Shown in pieces: positions 34,958 through 43,984 of a DNA stretch of 64,000 nt. This DNA is from Isochrysis galbana. Lineage: Eukaryota > Haptophyta > Isochrysidales > Isochrysidaceae. The position numbers were made by a program, and so were the translations under genes. The notes beneath the pieces were generated by a model that did no database searches, was not told the DNA's origin, and saw only the letters and a program-made list of their open reading frames with translations. Every line of letters starts with the position of its first letter. Position 1 is the first letter of the stretch. The stretch is from contig CM030932.1 in the NCBI GenBank assembly GCA_018136815.1, positions 5,680,407 to 5,744,406 on the forward strand. The letters run 5' to 3'.

Positions 34958-35583
34958 TCACTCGTCTCTCATCGCGGATGCCTGTCGGGCCCAGTCTCGA
35001 GCACGGGCCTCGAGGTCGACCAGCAGTCGTTCGTTTTGGCGTGCAGTCTGCTCTTGGAGTGAGCTGCTGTGCATAACCGGAGGAGAAGATGACGCCAAGT
35101 CTGCCAAGGCAATCATCGACCAGTTTTCGTCGTGATTGAGAGCAGATTGCCGCTTGGCGTCGTAGAGCTGTTGCACCGGGGGCACATTTGAGGTGCTGGT
35201 GCTCGTTGACATGGCGGAGTGCGTTCTACAACACCGTCGAGATGATGTGAGTTCAGACTGGTCAGAAAGCCAGCGCTGGACATCTTCTATTGGCAGGCAA
35301 TACTTCGCAAAAATCTGCGGGCAGCCGGGAAAGCAGGTAGGTGAGTGCAAGCGTCTGAGACAATCTTACGATTTTGTGCCGTGTGAATTCATACTTGTCC
35401 AGTGGTGGGAGCCATCACTTGTCCACATGACATCGGCATCTGCGACGTGAACGAGTCTGTCAAGCTGAAGCTTTTGCAGTCGTTGAGCAGATGCCTGCGG
35501 CCTCCTGTGGAGAGGAGGCTATGACTGTCAAGGCTGTTGATCATGACCACATTGGCCTCTCCTGCCTGGTTCTCGAACATCAC
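34958..35583 (-). CDS. Unknown protein, two exons predicted
   Basis: Exons 35,395-35,583 and 34,958-35,314 (GT-AG intron, 80 nt) join in frame to 181 residues. Exon 1 reads MMFENQAGEANVVMINSLDS; exon 2 has FAKYCLPIEDVQRWLSDQ, a helix pair resembling a helix-turn-helix or half homeodomain, then Ser/Thr-rich linkers and a C-terminal coiled-coil-like Arg/Glu helix (ENWSMIAL..., ERLLVDLEARARDWARQ). It lies 55 bp upstream of the TALE gene on the same strand, so it could be an upstream part of that transcription unit. No family recognised. Confidence 0.45.
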
Positions 35584-36019
35584 GTCGCACGCTGCTGGCT
35601 CAGATGATACTTGATTGAGCTCCTGCTTGGACTGGTGGACGGCCGAGACCTTCTGTGGCCAGGTTTCGCGTCGGAACGGGCCACACGAAGACTTCCTACT
35701 TATAGCTCTCTTCTCTCCTGCTCCACTCTATCCTCTCAACTTGACCGACTCGCGCGCGCCCTCGTCCTGCGGCCCGCGTCTTCCCTTCTGACTCGCCCTC
35801 AAACATCTTCTCGACGATTCATGAAAGATGATTGCCAGGGACGCCGCTGCGGTCTTCTTCCCGCTCGCACTCTCAAACTTCTCCCCTCGTACTTCCTAAA
35901 AAAAAATCTTGAAGGTGACCGCTACGCTACTACCTGCACTCCCATCTACTGGGATCCCCGCTTCACATCGCCCTCGCCCCACCCCCACTCTCCTTCCCGC
36001 TCCCCCCCCCTCGTTCCTT
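35584..36019. other. Intergenic, pyrimidine-rich
   Basis: CT-rich tracts from 35,700 to 36,010; no gene seen. Probable upstream region of the minus-strand gene at 34,958-35,583. Confidence 0.4.
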
Positions 36020-36316
36020 AAGTCGCGTTCCGTCAAAAAAGGGCCAGGTGATTGTTTTTTTTTACCCAGAGGTGCATGTTTTCTTTTTCAACCATTCTCC
36101 AGAGTATTATTATTACAAAGATGAGTACAAAGCTAATCACGACATACAAGGACGCGGCGCGTGCGCATAGCAACTCCCCCCCCCTCCCCAAAACACACGG
36201 TAGCCCCAAAGCTAATACACAGGCTGAGTTTTCATCTTTTTCGTCTTTTTTTCTCACACCCCTCCTCCTCGATCCTATTGTCGATGTCGTTCTTCTTCTG
36301 GCAGGCGACGACTAAG
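36020..36316 (+). mobile_element. Family-B TIR end with gene 3' segment
   Basis: Starts AAGTCGCGTTCCGTCAAAAA and then matches 62,647-62,935 (same orientation) and 41,972-42,208 (inverted). The antisense reads the C-terminal codons (NDIDNR... EEGCEKK) seen in the 62,843-63,382 ORF. The copy stops at 36,316, so this element is truncated. Confidence 0.75.
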
Positions 36317-36571
36317 TTGTTCCACAGGTACCTCCACAGGTACCTGCATACCTGTGCAGGGTCCCCCGGGTACCTGTGGTGGGAGCAGTACCTACAGTGG
36401 ACAGTGGAGGGGGGGATCCAGTCTGCTAAATATAGAACTAACCTTAAACCTTTTTCTCATATGTAGATAAGATGGCTCGCAAAACGCGGAACGGGCGCGC
36501 TCGCGCGCTCCTGCCTCCCCTGCCGCTGCCTCCCCAGAGGCTAGAGCCTCTTTGGGCTTTGGTCTCTCTCT

Positions 36572-37216
36572 ATGCAGGGCACCCAAGGGACGAAGCGCGC
36601 ATCGCGCAGCTTGAGCGCTTCTATGACGCCGACTCTCGGCCCAGGGCTCGGCTCCACGAACTCTCCATCCCCATCGTCTGCAAGATCCACGCGACTCGCC
36701 AGAGGCCTCGTGCCCCCAGACAGGCCCTCGACCGCACGCACAAACAAGGCCTCCCAAGGGAGGAAACCTAAACTCAAGTCCCCGCGTGAACTATGCGCCC
36801 CCGTTTTCACAATCAACGACAAAGACACACTATCGCTGGGCACAAACCTATCCGCGGTAGCGCAAGCGCTCCGCATAGCGGAGAGACTCGCATAACGGCG
36901 CACAAACCCAACCCGCGGCCCTCCTGCCTACCAGACCCTCGTCCTCGGCCACACCGTAAACCAACCGTCTACCCCACTGACACACGATACAATATAATAA
37001 TAACCGATAGCCCGATGGCGCAGGAGGAAGAGGAGGACAACCTATCGGGGATCGGAACACGCCGTCTGCTGCAGGAAACCCCTCACACCCAGCCCCTAGG
37101 TAGCGCACGAGGGACGGGCCGCAAGGCAGGTGGAGGGGGGGGAGAGGAGCGGACGTGGCTGCACAGTAAGGGTGCGAGGTCGCGCGCGCGGCGAGAATAT
37201 TAAGAAGTTTTTTTTT
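36572..37216 (+). mobile_element. Heavily 5'-truncated LINE
   Basis: The ORF end (36,572-36,895) reads GRKPKLKSPRELCAPVFTIN and RIAERLA, clearly homologous to the C-terminus of the 27.5-29.8 kb LINE. The 3' UTR follows and ends GGCGAGAATATTAAGAAG plus a T run at ~37,216. It abuts the copia fragment directly, so it inserted into copia and marks its present left edge. Confidence 0.8.
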
Positions 37217-37873
37217 GGCAAGATCCACGCGATCCCGCACGTGTGCGTCGTCGAACAGTTCCCCGCTGAACGTCGTGGTTTCTTCGTATATATACCCTCG
37301 CTTCGTAGAATAACCAGTGCCGTTGACGTATGCTTTCAGGAATCTTCTTTCACGTCCTTCGCTGAGGTCTCCCGCCGTTCTTCGCCCGCAATGCCCCCCC
37401 CCCTCGTCCGTCGCGCCACCGATGGTGCCTCCCTCCCCACCCCATCACGCCGACTCTCCGCACTCGAACGAGCCCCGCCGCCGCTCCTGCCATCCTCGGC
37501 CGTCACCCCCGCCGGCACCGACCCTCTCGCTGCTGCCACCTCGTCATCTGCGACCGCTTCGGTCGTGGGGGAGTCATCCATGTCTGTGTCTCCAGAAATT
37601 GCACAGGCACTCATGGCAGCAACTCCTACTGGACCCATCCCAGAGCCCCGGTCGTTCAAGGAGGCCGTCAGCGACCCAGTTTATGTTCGGTTTCACAGTA
37701 ACCATCGTTCACAGCCGCTCAACTGTCCACGCGCCCGGCTTTCGCTCTCTCGCTGCCGGACGGCGCTGTCGGCGCCCTCCCCCAGCGACAGAGTCCTCTC
37801 CTCTCAGGAGAGCAGCCACGCACGGCTCCACCGCCGGCGCGCCACCCGCGTCGGCTCCGCTACAGGCTGCGTC

Positions 37874-39265
37874 ATGCCTGCCCGTCGTCCTGCGCGCTCC
37901 CAAGCTCGCGGTACGACTCCTGCCTCCAACTCAGCAAGGTCTGCCACCCCTCCAGAGGAGAACTCCGAGGGAGGGGATGAGTGTGACTCCGGACGGATGG
38001 AGGAGGACTCTTCTCCCGACTCTCCTCGCGGTGGCTTGGGAGTCCTCGGCTCCGACGGACAGGAAACTTCTGAGTCGTCTGGCGCAGGTTCTGCAGGGGA
38101 GGGGCTCCAGGCGCCCTCTGCCACCTCTGCTGGCAAGGACCAGCTTTCTGGACTGGATCCTGAAGCGCTGCTCGATGCCCTCATGGACAGGTTGGAGGCT
38201 AGGAAGGTGGCAGCAGAGAAGGGCATGCCAAGCCGTCGGGCAGGCCGACGCCCTCCTCCTCGTTCCCCCCCACCCTCATCTCCGGGCGCTTCGGTCCTCT
38301 CTGCAAGGTCTGAAGGGCCCAGGGAAGCAGGCCGCTCGAAGCACCGCACTTCACGGTCTACTACACGCCGACCATCAGGGAGGTACCCTTCCCCTGGGTC
38401 TCATCACTCCTCTCCCTCCAGCCACTCGTCGCCTGAGGGGTCTAGCGACGAAGATGGACCCCGTTGGCAGCCGCCGAGGCCGACAGCTGCTGCTTTCTTC
38501 GTCGGAGGCGAGCTGTCCTGCCCCTACGACAACGTCGACAATCCTTACCCTCGGGCGCATGCTCTGCGCTTTAGGGCCACGCATTACGACCCCGAAGAAG
38601 CGGGAGACACGGTTCACGCCCGCATCTTCAAAAACCTGGGCGCCGCTAACAAGCGCGAAATGTGCACGCTCCTCCCCCTCCTCTCCTACGGCCACGACCT
38701 ACTTGCCTGCCTCCAGGAGCTACGTGGTTTGGCAAAGCGGGGCGTGCGCTCAGGCCGGCTCGACCGCGCCGATCGAGAGAGGCTGCTCGACCTCGCCGAC
38801 GCCTCTCGGGGCCAGCTCGCAACGATGCAAGAATTCGGCCGCCAGCGACTCGACGAGCTCGAGGCTGTCTCCCGGGGGGGCCTCGAGTCAGAGAAGTTCG
38901 CTCCGCTATACGAGACAGCCCGGGCGAATGTGGGCGCCCGCTCTGCGCTGGGACAATTCCTCTTCGACTCAGCGTCAGATAGGAGGCACTCGGCGCTCAC
39001 CGCCGCCGCGGCGTCCCTGTACGTCGCCCCGCTCAAACGGAAGCACGCCACCCAGCCCAAGCCCAAGCCCCAGCCGGAGCCCAAGGCCGACAAGGCGGCG
39101 AAAGTCCCCAACCAGCGCAGAGATGGAGGAGACAAACAGCATCAGCAGGCGGCCCCACCGACATCCGAGGCCTCACGGCGGGCGCCCAGAGGAGGACGCG
39201 CTCCACCCCAGCAGCCGGCCGGCGGCAGCGCGGACAAAGGGGCGGGCCGCCCTACCAGCCAGTAG
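37874..39265 (+). CDS. Gag-like ORF of the tyrosine-recombinase retroelement
   Basis: 463 residues from MPARRPARSQ. A Ser/Pro/Arg-rich acidic first half precedes a more ordered region (GGELSCPYDNVDNPYPRAHA, RIFKNLGAANKREMCTLLPL, a helical DRLDRADRERLLDLA-type stretch), followed by a Lys/Pro-rich tail (KPKPQPEPK). This fits the first ORF of DIRS/Ngaro elements, which packages RNA. The frame continues upstream into repeat A1 and copia sequence, which is incidental. Confidence 0.7.
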   Translation: MPARRPARSQARGTTPASNSARSATPPEENSEGGDECDSGRMEEDSSPDSPRGGLGVLGSDGQETSESSGAGSAGEGLQAPSATSAGKDQLSGLDPEALLDALMDRLEARKVAAEKGMPSRRAGRRPPPRSPPPSSPGASVLSARSEGPREAGRSKHRTSRSTTRRPSGRYPSPGSHHSSPSSHSSPEGSSDEDGPRWQPPRPTAAAFFVGGELSCPYDNVDNPYPRAHALRFRATHYDPEEAGDTVHARIFKNLGAANKREMCTLLPLLSYGHDLLACLQELRGLAKRGVRSGRLDRADRERLLDLADASRGQLATMQEFGRQRLDELEAVSRGGLESEKFAPLYETARANVGARSALGQFLFDSASDRRHSALTAAAASLYVAPLKRKHATQPKPKPQPEPKADKAAKVPNQRRDGGDKQHQQAAPPTSEASRRAPRGGRAPPQQPAGGSADKGAGRPTSQ

Positions 39266-39350
39266 GAGGCGCGCAGCGCCGCCACGGGGAGCGGGGCGGC
39301 GTGTGCGCCCCCTCCCTCCAGGGCTGCTCCCGGCCAGGCGGCCACACTTG

Positions 39351-40062
39351 ATGTCGCAGCCGCCGGGACTCGCCCCCGCGCCGCCCACCCACTCGGACCG
39401 AGTCCGAGCGCGCATAGCGGCGTGGAGGCGCATCGGGACGCCGCGCAAGGTGCTCGACTGGATCGCACACGGCGTCCCGGTCCCGTGGGCGGGGGCCCCT
39501 CCCCCGCCCTTCCATCACGGCGTGTCGGCCTTCGCCCCGGAGGACGCCGCATGGCTGAGCGAGGAGCGAGACCGTTGCCTCCGGACAGGAGCTTGGGTCC
39601 GCGCCACAGACTACACTCACATTTCCAGGGCGTTCGTCGTCACACACAACGGCAAGAGGCGTCTGGTCATAGACCTCCGCCACGTCAACACCTTCTGCGT
39701 CAAAAGGTCCTGCTCGTTCGAGTCGCTCGGCAGACTTCGCCGCCTCGCCAAGCGGCACGACTTCATGTTCAGCATCGACCTCACGGACGCCTATCACCAC
39801 CTCGCAATCAGGCGCTCCGACGTCAAATACTTTACGTTCGCGATCACCACGCGCGCCGGGGTCGAGTACTTCTCGACCGCGGCTCTGAACTTCGGCTGGA
39901 CCCTCTCCCCCTGGGTGTTCACCACCTTTATGAAACCCGTCGTCGCGCATCTGCGCCATCCGCAACAACACGTCCGCGCTCACCTCCGCGCGAGCGCTTC
40001 CTCGCCGGTAGCGGCGGGCACGCGAACTCTTCCCTGGCTGGACGATTTCGCGTTCTTCGTCA
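39351..40062 (+). pseudogene. Reverse transcriptase fragment of the retroelement
   Basis: From MSQPPGLAPAP the frame carries ISRAFVVTHNGKRRLVIDLR, FSIDLTDAYHHLAI, ALNFGWTLSPWVFTTF and the catalytic LPWLDDFAFF (DD pair), typical of DIRS-like RT. Right after LDDFAFF the sense jumps to the recombinase frame. The RT thumb and RNase H (and any methylase) are missing, so this copy cannot complete reverse transcription unaided. Confidence 0.85.
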
Positions 40063-40065
40063 GGC

Positions 40066-41058
40066 GTGGCGTTGGCAGCGCAGGCACGCGAGTCGGTCAC
40101 ATCGTCGGCGTACACCAGACACTGGCAATCGTTCGCCATGTGGTGCGCAGCGAACGCCCTCGCGCCGCTGCCCGCCTCCACTGCGATGGTGGCCGCATAC
40201 CTAGGCCGCATCGCAGAGAAGGGCACCGTTGCCGCGGGCAGCCTACAACCGTACCTCTCAGCCATCAATTCGGTGCATGCCGACTTCGGCTACGACAAAC
40301 CAGCGAAGGGCCACCTGATCACCTTGGTCCGCCGAGGCATGGCCCGTTCGCAAGCGGCGGAGCGCACTACGGACTCGCGCATCCCACTACCAGCGTCAGC
40401 CGTCCTCAGTATCCTCGCCGACGCCCTAGCAACCCCAGTACTCTCCGACCCGACGCGCGAGGCAGCGCGCCTCCGACGCGCCTTCTCAGTTACACTCGCC
40501 TTTCTCTTCATGGGGAGGCAAGATTCCACCACCCTACTACGATCGTCGGACTTTGGAATTGACTCCGCATACTTGTGGTTACGACTCACAGAAAAGCAGC
40601 GTAAACACGTGTCCACACGACGAATCGTGAGAATACCAATCGCCCCTCCGCCCTCCAATAACGTCCCGTCAGCGATTCCGCAGATTGTCCGCCTGGCCAA
40701 CATGTACATGTCCGCCAAAACCGCACTTGGCGAGCCGACTCAGTACCTCTTTCAGCTCCCACATGAACGGCCTCCTACCACGGCAGCCATGTCCACTTGG
40801 GTGGCCCAAGCTTTGCGGCATTGCGGCATCTCAGCACCGGAAGGTTTCGCGTACCTCGGTCACTCTATCCGATCGGGGGCATCATCAGCGGCCGAGGCCA
40901 TCAAGGTGCCACGGATTCGAGGCGACTGGCTGGGCGGCTGGGCGCCAGGCACCTCGACCAGGGCCAAGCATTACATAGACCCGACGGTGGGCCCTTCCAC
41001 GGAGGCCTTCGCCTTACTCGGCTGGCTACTAGATCATGAGTACCAAATTCATGACTAA
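40066..41058 (+). CDS. Tyrosine recombinase (integrase) of the retroelement
   Basis: 330 residues with the N-terminal SAM-like helices (SAYTRHWQSFAMWC) and a catalytic domain: first Arg in LLRSSDF, H-x-x-R in YLGHSIRSGASS, a Trp at the second-His position (GDWLGGWAPGTS) and the nucleophile Tyr in AKHYIDP. It integrates circular DNA copies and explains the lack of target duplication. The frame is intact. The start is close to a deletion joint, so N-terminal residues could be missing. Confidence 0.9.
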   Translation: MALAAQARESVTSSAYTRHWQSFAMWCAANALAPLPASTAMVAAYLGRIAEKGTVAAGSLQPYLSAINSVHADFGYDKPAKGHLITLVRRGMARSQAAERTTDSRIPLPASAVLSILADALATPVLSDPTREAARLRRAFSVTLAFLFMGRQDSTTLLRSSDFGIDSAYLWLRLTEKQRKHVSTRRIVRIPIAPPPSNNVPSAIPQIVRLANMYMSAKTALGEPTQYLFQLPHERPPTTAAMSTWVAQALRHCGISAPEGFAYLGHSIRSGASSAAEAIKVPRIRGDWLGGWAPGTSTRAKHYIDPTVGPSTEAFALLGWLLDHEYQIHD

Positions 41059-41111
41059 TACTAATCCCTCTTTAATCGCAGCCGCGTACCTTGCTTCTCC
41101 GTGGTGTGAAT

Positions 41112-41333
41112 GGCAATACATCCATTCCGGGCTAGCTAGTCAGTGTGCGTAGTGTGAATGTTCGGTTTCACAGTAACCATCGTTCACAGCCGCTCAACTG
41201 TCCACGCGCCCGGCTTTCGCTCTCCCACCCTCCCGTCCCGTTCTAGCTGTGCGTGTGCGTGTAGGGATAAGATTATCACTACAAGGCAATACATCCATTC
41301 CGGGCTAGCTAGTCAGTGTGCGTAGTGTGAATG
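41112..41333 (+). repeat. B1-A2-B2 terminal repeats of the tyrosine-recombinase element
   Basis: B1 (41,112-41,160) and B2 (41,285-41,333) share GGCAATACATCCATTCCGGG through GTGTGAATG. A2 (41,158-41,224) matches A1 starting ATGTTCGGTTTCACAG. B1 and A2 overlap at ATG, the same triplet found at the insertion site. Confidence 0.95.
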
Positions 41334-41509
41334 CAGAGAAATGGCGTGAGGCGATGCAGGAGGATGTCACCGGGAAGTATGAGACCAACAGGGCCTGGAA
41401 ACTTGTCAAGGCAGAAGAGATCCCTGCTGGACGCAAACCAATGAAAGGTAAGTGGGTGTACAAGGTCAAGTACAACCCGGACGGCTCTGTTGAGCGCTTC
41501 AAGGCCAGA

Positions 41510-42208
41510 AGGTGTCGTTCCGTCAATTGTGGGACATCAGTCGAATTGAGCGATCAAATGTCCACAGTTATTTAAAATTAAATAAGGGCTAGCAGTGCGT
41601 GGGGATAACTTTTTTCTCTGCCTTTCCCGAAGTGCATGTTCCCCCGCGGGGACGCCGTGCGTGCGCATGCAAACGCTTTTCCTCTAAGGCCGACATGCAG
41701 TTTAATGAATAGTATCTACTGAGCACCAATCACATTGTGCACGCCGTGCGCATTGGGCACGGCGCGGTGTCCCCCCCCCCGCGGAGACGCCATGCGTGCG
41801 CATCCCGACTTTTTCCCTCTGCGTGCCGCCTTAGGCGCATAATTACGTAAACGTGCAATATAAGAGATGTTTCGTTATGCATCACGTGTGATGACTTGCA
41901 ATCATAATGTGCACGCCGCGCATGGCGCATGGGCACGGCGCGATGTGCATCGGCCCCCCCGCGGAGACGCCGCCAGAAGAACGACATCGAGGAGGAGGTG
42001 TGCGAGAAAAAGACGAAAAGGATGAAAACTCAGTAGCTTTGGGGTTACCGTGTGTTTTGGGGAAGGGGGGAGTTGCTATGCTCACGTCCTTGATTAGCTT
42101 TGTACTCATCTTTGTGATAATAATACAATGGAGACTGGTTGAAAAAGAAAACATGCACCTCTGGGTAAAAAAATAATAACCTGGCCCTCTTTTGACGGAA
42201 CGCGACTT
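41510..42208 (-). mobile_element. TIR element with a family-A and a family-B end
   Basis: Left end AGGTGTCGTTCCGTCAATTG; right end ...TTTTGACGGAACGCGACTT. GA flanks both sides, and removing the element restores copia (KAR|WVACGYNQ), so this is a complete insertion with a 2-bp duplication at most. The interior has CG-rich sub-repeats (GACGCCGTGCGTGCGCAT and relatives) and the 3' gene segment shared with 36,020 and 62,647. Confidence 0.85.
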
Positions 42209-43606
42209 GATGGGTTGCATGTGGCTACAACCAGGTGCAAGGGGTCGACTTCACCGAAACCTTCTGCGGGACACTGCGACATGAGAGTTCTAGGATCTTC
42301 TTAGCTCTCACCAATGAAGCAGATGATGATCTTTTGGAAATAGACACCGTGAAGGCGTTCTCGTCAGCTGATATGGATGGAAATCCGCTCTACATAGTCC
42401 AACCAACCGGATTTGAGGACCCGAATTATGCTGCATGCTTGTTACTTGCGCCGCTTCAGGGCACGAAACAAGCTGGCTACCAATACATGATCACCAATAC
42501 GGCTACTCTCACCAAAATTGGCTTCCAACAATCTGTTGTTGAACCTAATTTCTTCCAGCGTCAGAACGAAGATGGCTCCACTATCTACTTAGCCTTGTAT
42601 GTTGACAACATGCTGGTCAGATTTCCCAAGGGGCGCCGAGTAGTTGACGAATTTATCTGTCAATACTCCAAAAGGTTTAATGTAAGCATCATTGGTGAGC
42701 CTTCTCGATTCCTTGGCTTTGAAATCACTCGTCATCGGTCGGTCCGTGAGATAACTCTATGCCAAACCAAATACATTGAAGAGGTAGCTACCAATTTCCT
42801 AAGCTGACGCACAAGCAAATCATTCACCACTCCCATATGTCAGTCGCGAATTGTGAAGAATTTCACAAGCTATCGGTAGCTAACTCAGACGTCGACAGGT
42901 CTCGTATGCGATCTAAGTCCTACCTGCAACAACTTATGGGTTCGCTGTTATGGGTAACCATCACTCGCCCAGACTCTCGTTTCATGTCTCTTTCCTTTGC
43001 CAGTTTATGCAGGACCCGTCTCCCCAAAATTATGACGCCGCCCTCAGTGTTGTCAGCTATCTTCATCATACCAAAAACCTTGGACTCACCTACGAAGGAT
43101 CAAAAGGGACTCTGGAAGTATATGCTGACTCATCTTGGGGCTCTTTAGCCAAACCCTTTGCCGGCTACACCATCAAGTATGGGGGAGCATCGATTTCATA
43201 CCAATCCAAGAAACTCAAGCTAGTCGCCCAATCATCTGCTGAAGCTGAAACCGCTGTATATGCGCTAGCCGCTCGGAACCTTCAATTTACTCTCCATCTG
43301 TTTGAATTTCTTGACAACCCCCAGCAACTTCCAATCCGCATCTTCACCGACAACTCAGCGACTCGTGACTCGATCAAGAACCCCGGAGTAACGGCTCGTA
43401 CTCGCCACTATGTTCGCTGGCTGCTATATGCTCGAGAACAATTTCTCCATCACATCTCTGTCCCACACTGGATATCTACTTCGATGATGACCGCCGACAT
43501 TTTTACTAAATGCCTTGACAAGAACACCTTCCTCCGTCACCGTTCTTCCCTTCTCAATGAAAAAGTTTGAGTTTGTGCAGCGATATCGAATATCGCTGTG
43601 GGGGAG

Positions 43607-43738
43607 TGTCTAGCCTGAGTTGTTTTGTAGGAGTGGTTCTACTCCTCCGGAGTACGGTGTGGCAACGTGGTATCGTCACCGACTCGTTTCGCTAGCTAGC
43701 CTCCAATGGTTACTCTGATCTAAACCGCTCTTCTCACA
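43607..43738 (+). repeat. Probable 3' LTR of the copia element
   Basis: It begins TGTCTAGCCTGAG directly after a GTGGGGGAG polypurine tract. The right limit at ...TTCTCACA is tentative because no 5' LTR is available for comparison. Confidence 0.55.
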
Positions 43739-43984
43739 GTCACTGGGCCCAATATAGGCTGGGCCAAACATGGCGAGCCTTCCTCGGCTCCCAAGCGTTT
43801 CTCTGAATGGAGCGAAGTAAAGTAGATGTCTTTCCTTGGCTTGGAGTGGTAGAGAGGCTCGCGGCTCCGTTGCGCTAGCGGGACGGTGGGGATACAGTCT
43901 GGCGAGGCAGTCGGACAGCTGCAGTACGGCCCTCCTGCAACTTCTCCGCCCATCCAGCTCTCCCGCCCATTCCATTGAATTGGC

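Larger units (their letters stand above)
37683..41333 (+). mobile_element. Tyrosine-recombinase (DIRS/PAT/Ngaro-type) retroelement with split direct repeats
   Basis: A 67-bp repeat (A1 37,683-37,749; A2 41,158-41,224) and a 49-bp repeat (B1 41,112-41,160; B2 41,285-41,333) are arranged A1 - ORFs - B1A2 - B2, the split-direct-repeat layout of PAT/Ngaro-like elements. Inside are a gag-like ORF, an RT fragment and a tyrosine recombinase. It inserted at ATG inside copia: joining 37,685 to 41,334 restores the copia frame (DPVY|AEKW) without added bases. The repeats look identical by eye, so it is young, yet the RT/RNase H region is deleted. Confidence 0.9.
37217..43738 (+). mobile_element. Ty1/copia LTR retrotransposon remnant, split by two younger insertions
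   Basis: Three fragments in one orientation: 37,217-37,683 (integrase C-terminus RRGFFVYIPSLRRITSAVDV and pol linker), 41,334-41,509 (start of [29 protein letters not shown]) and 42,211-43,570 (RT core with DFTETF, LYVDNMLV; RNase H with YADSSWGS, LVAQSSAEAE; TADIFTKCL). Gaps are the tyrosine-recombinase element (37,683-41,333) and a TIR element (41,510-42,208). A TGA at ~42,806 and a 1-nt frameshift near 42,970 inactivate it. A purine tract and probable 3' LTR (TGTCTAGCC... from 43,607) follow. The 5' LTR, gag and most of integrase are missing. Confidence 0.9.

Noticed and set aside
37317..40562. A single 1081-codon ORF
   Set aside because: Only its part at 39,351-40,062 is sense (RT). The first part is a shadow of gag and the last part a shadow of the recombinase.
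36020..42208. A 6.2-kb element bounded by two inverted family-B ends
   Set aside because: The right-hand B end belongs to the complete 41,510-42,208 element whose removal restores copia, so the 36,020 end is a separate truncated copy.
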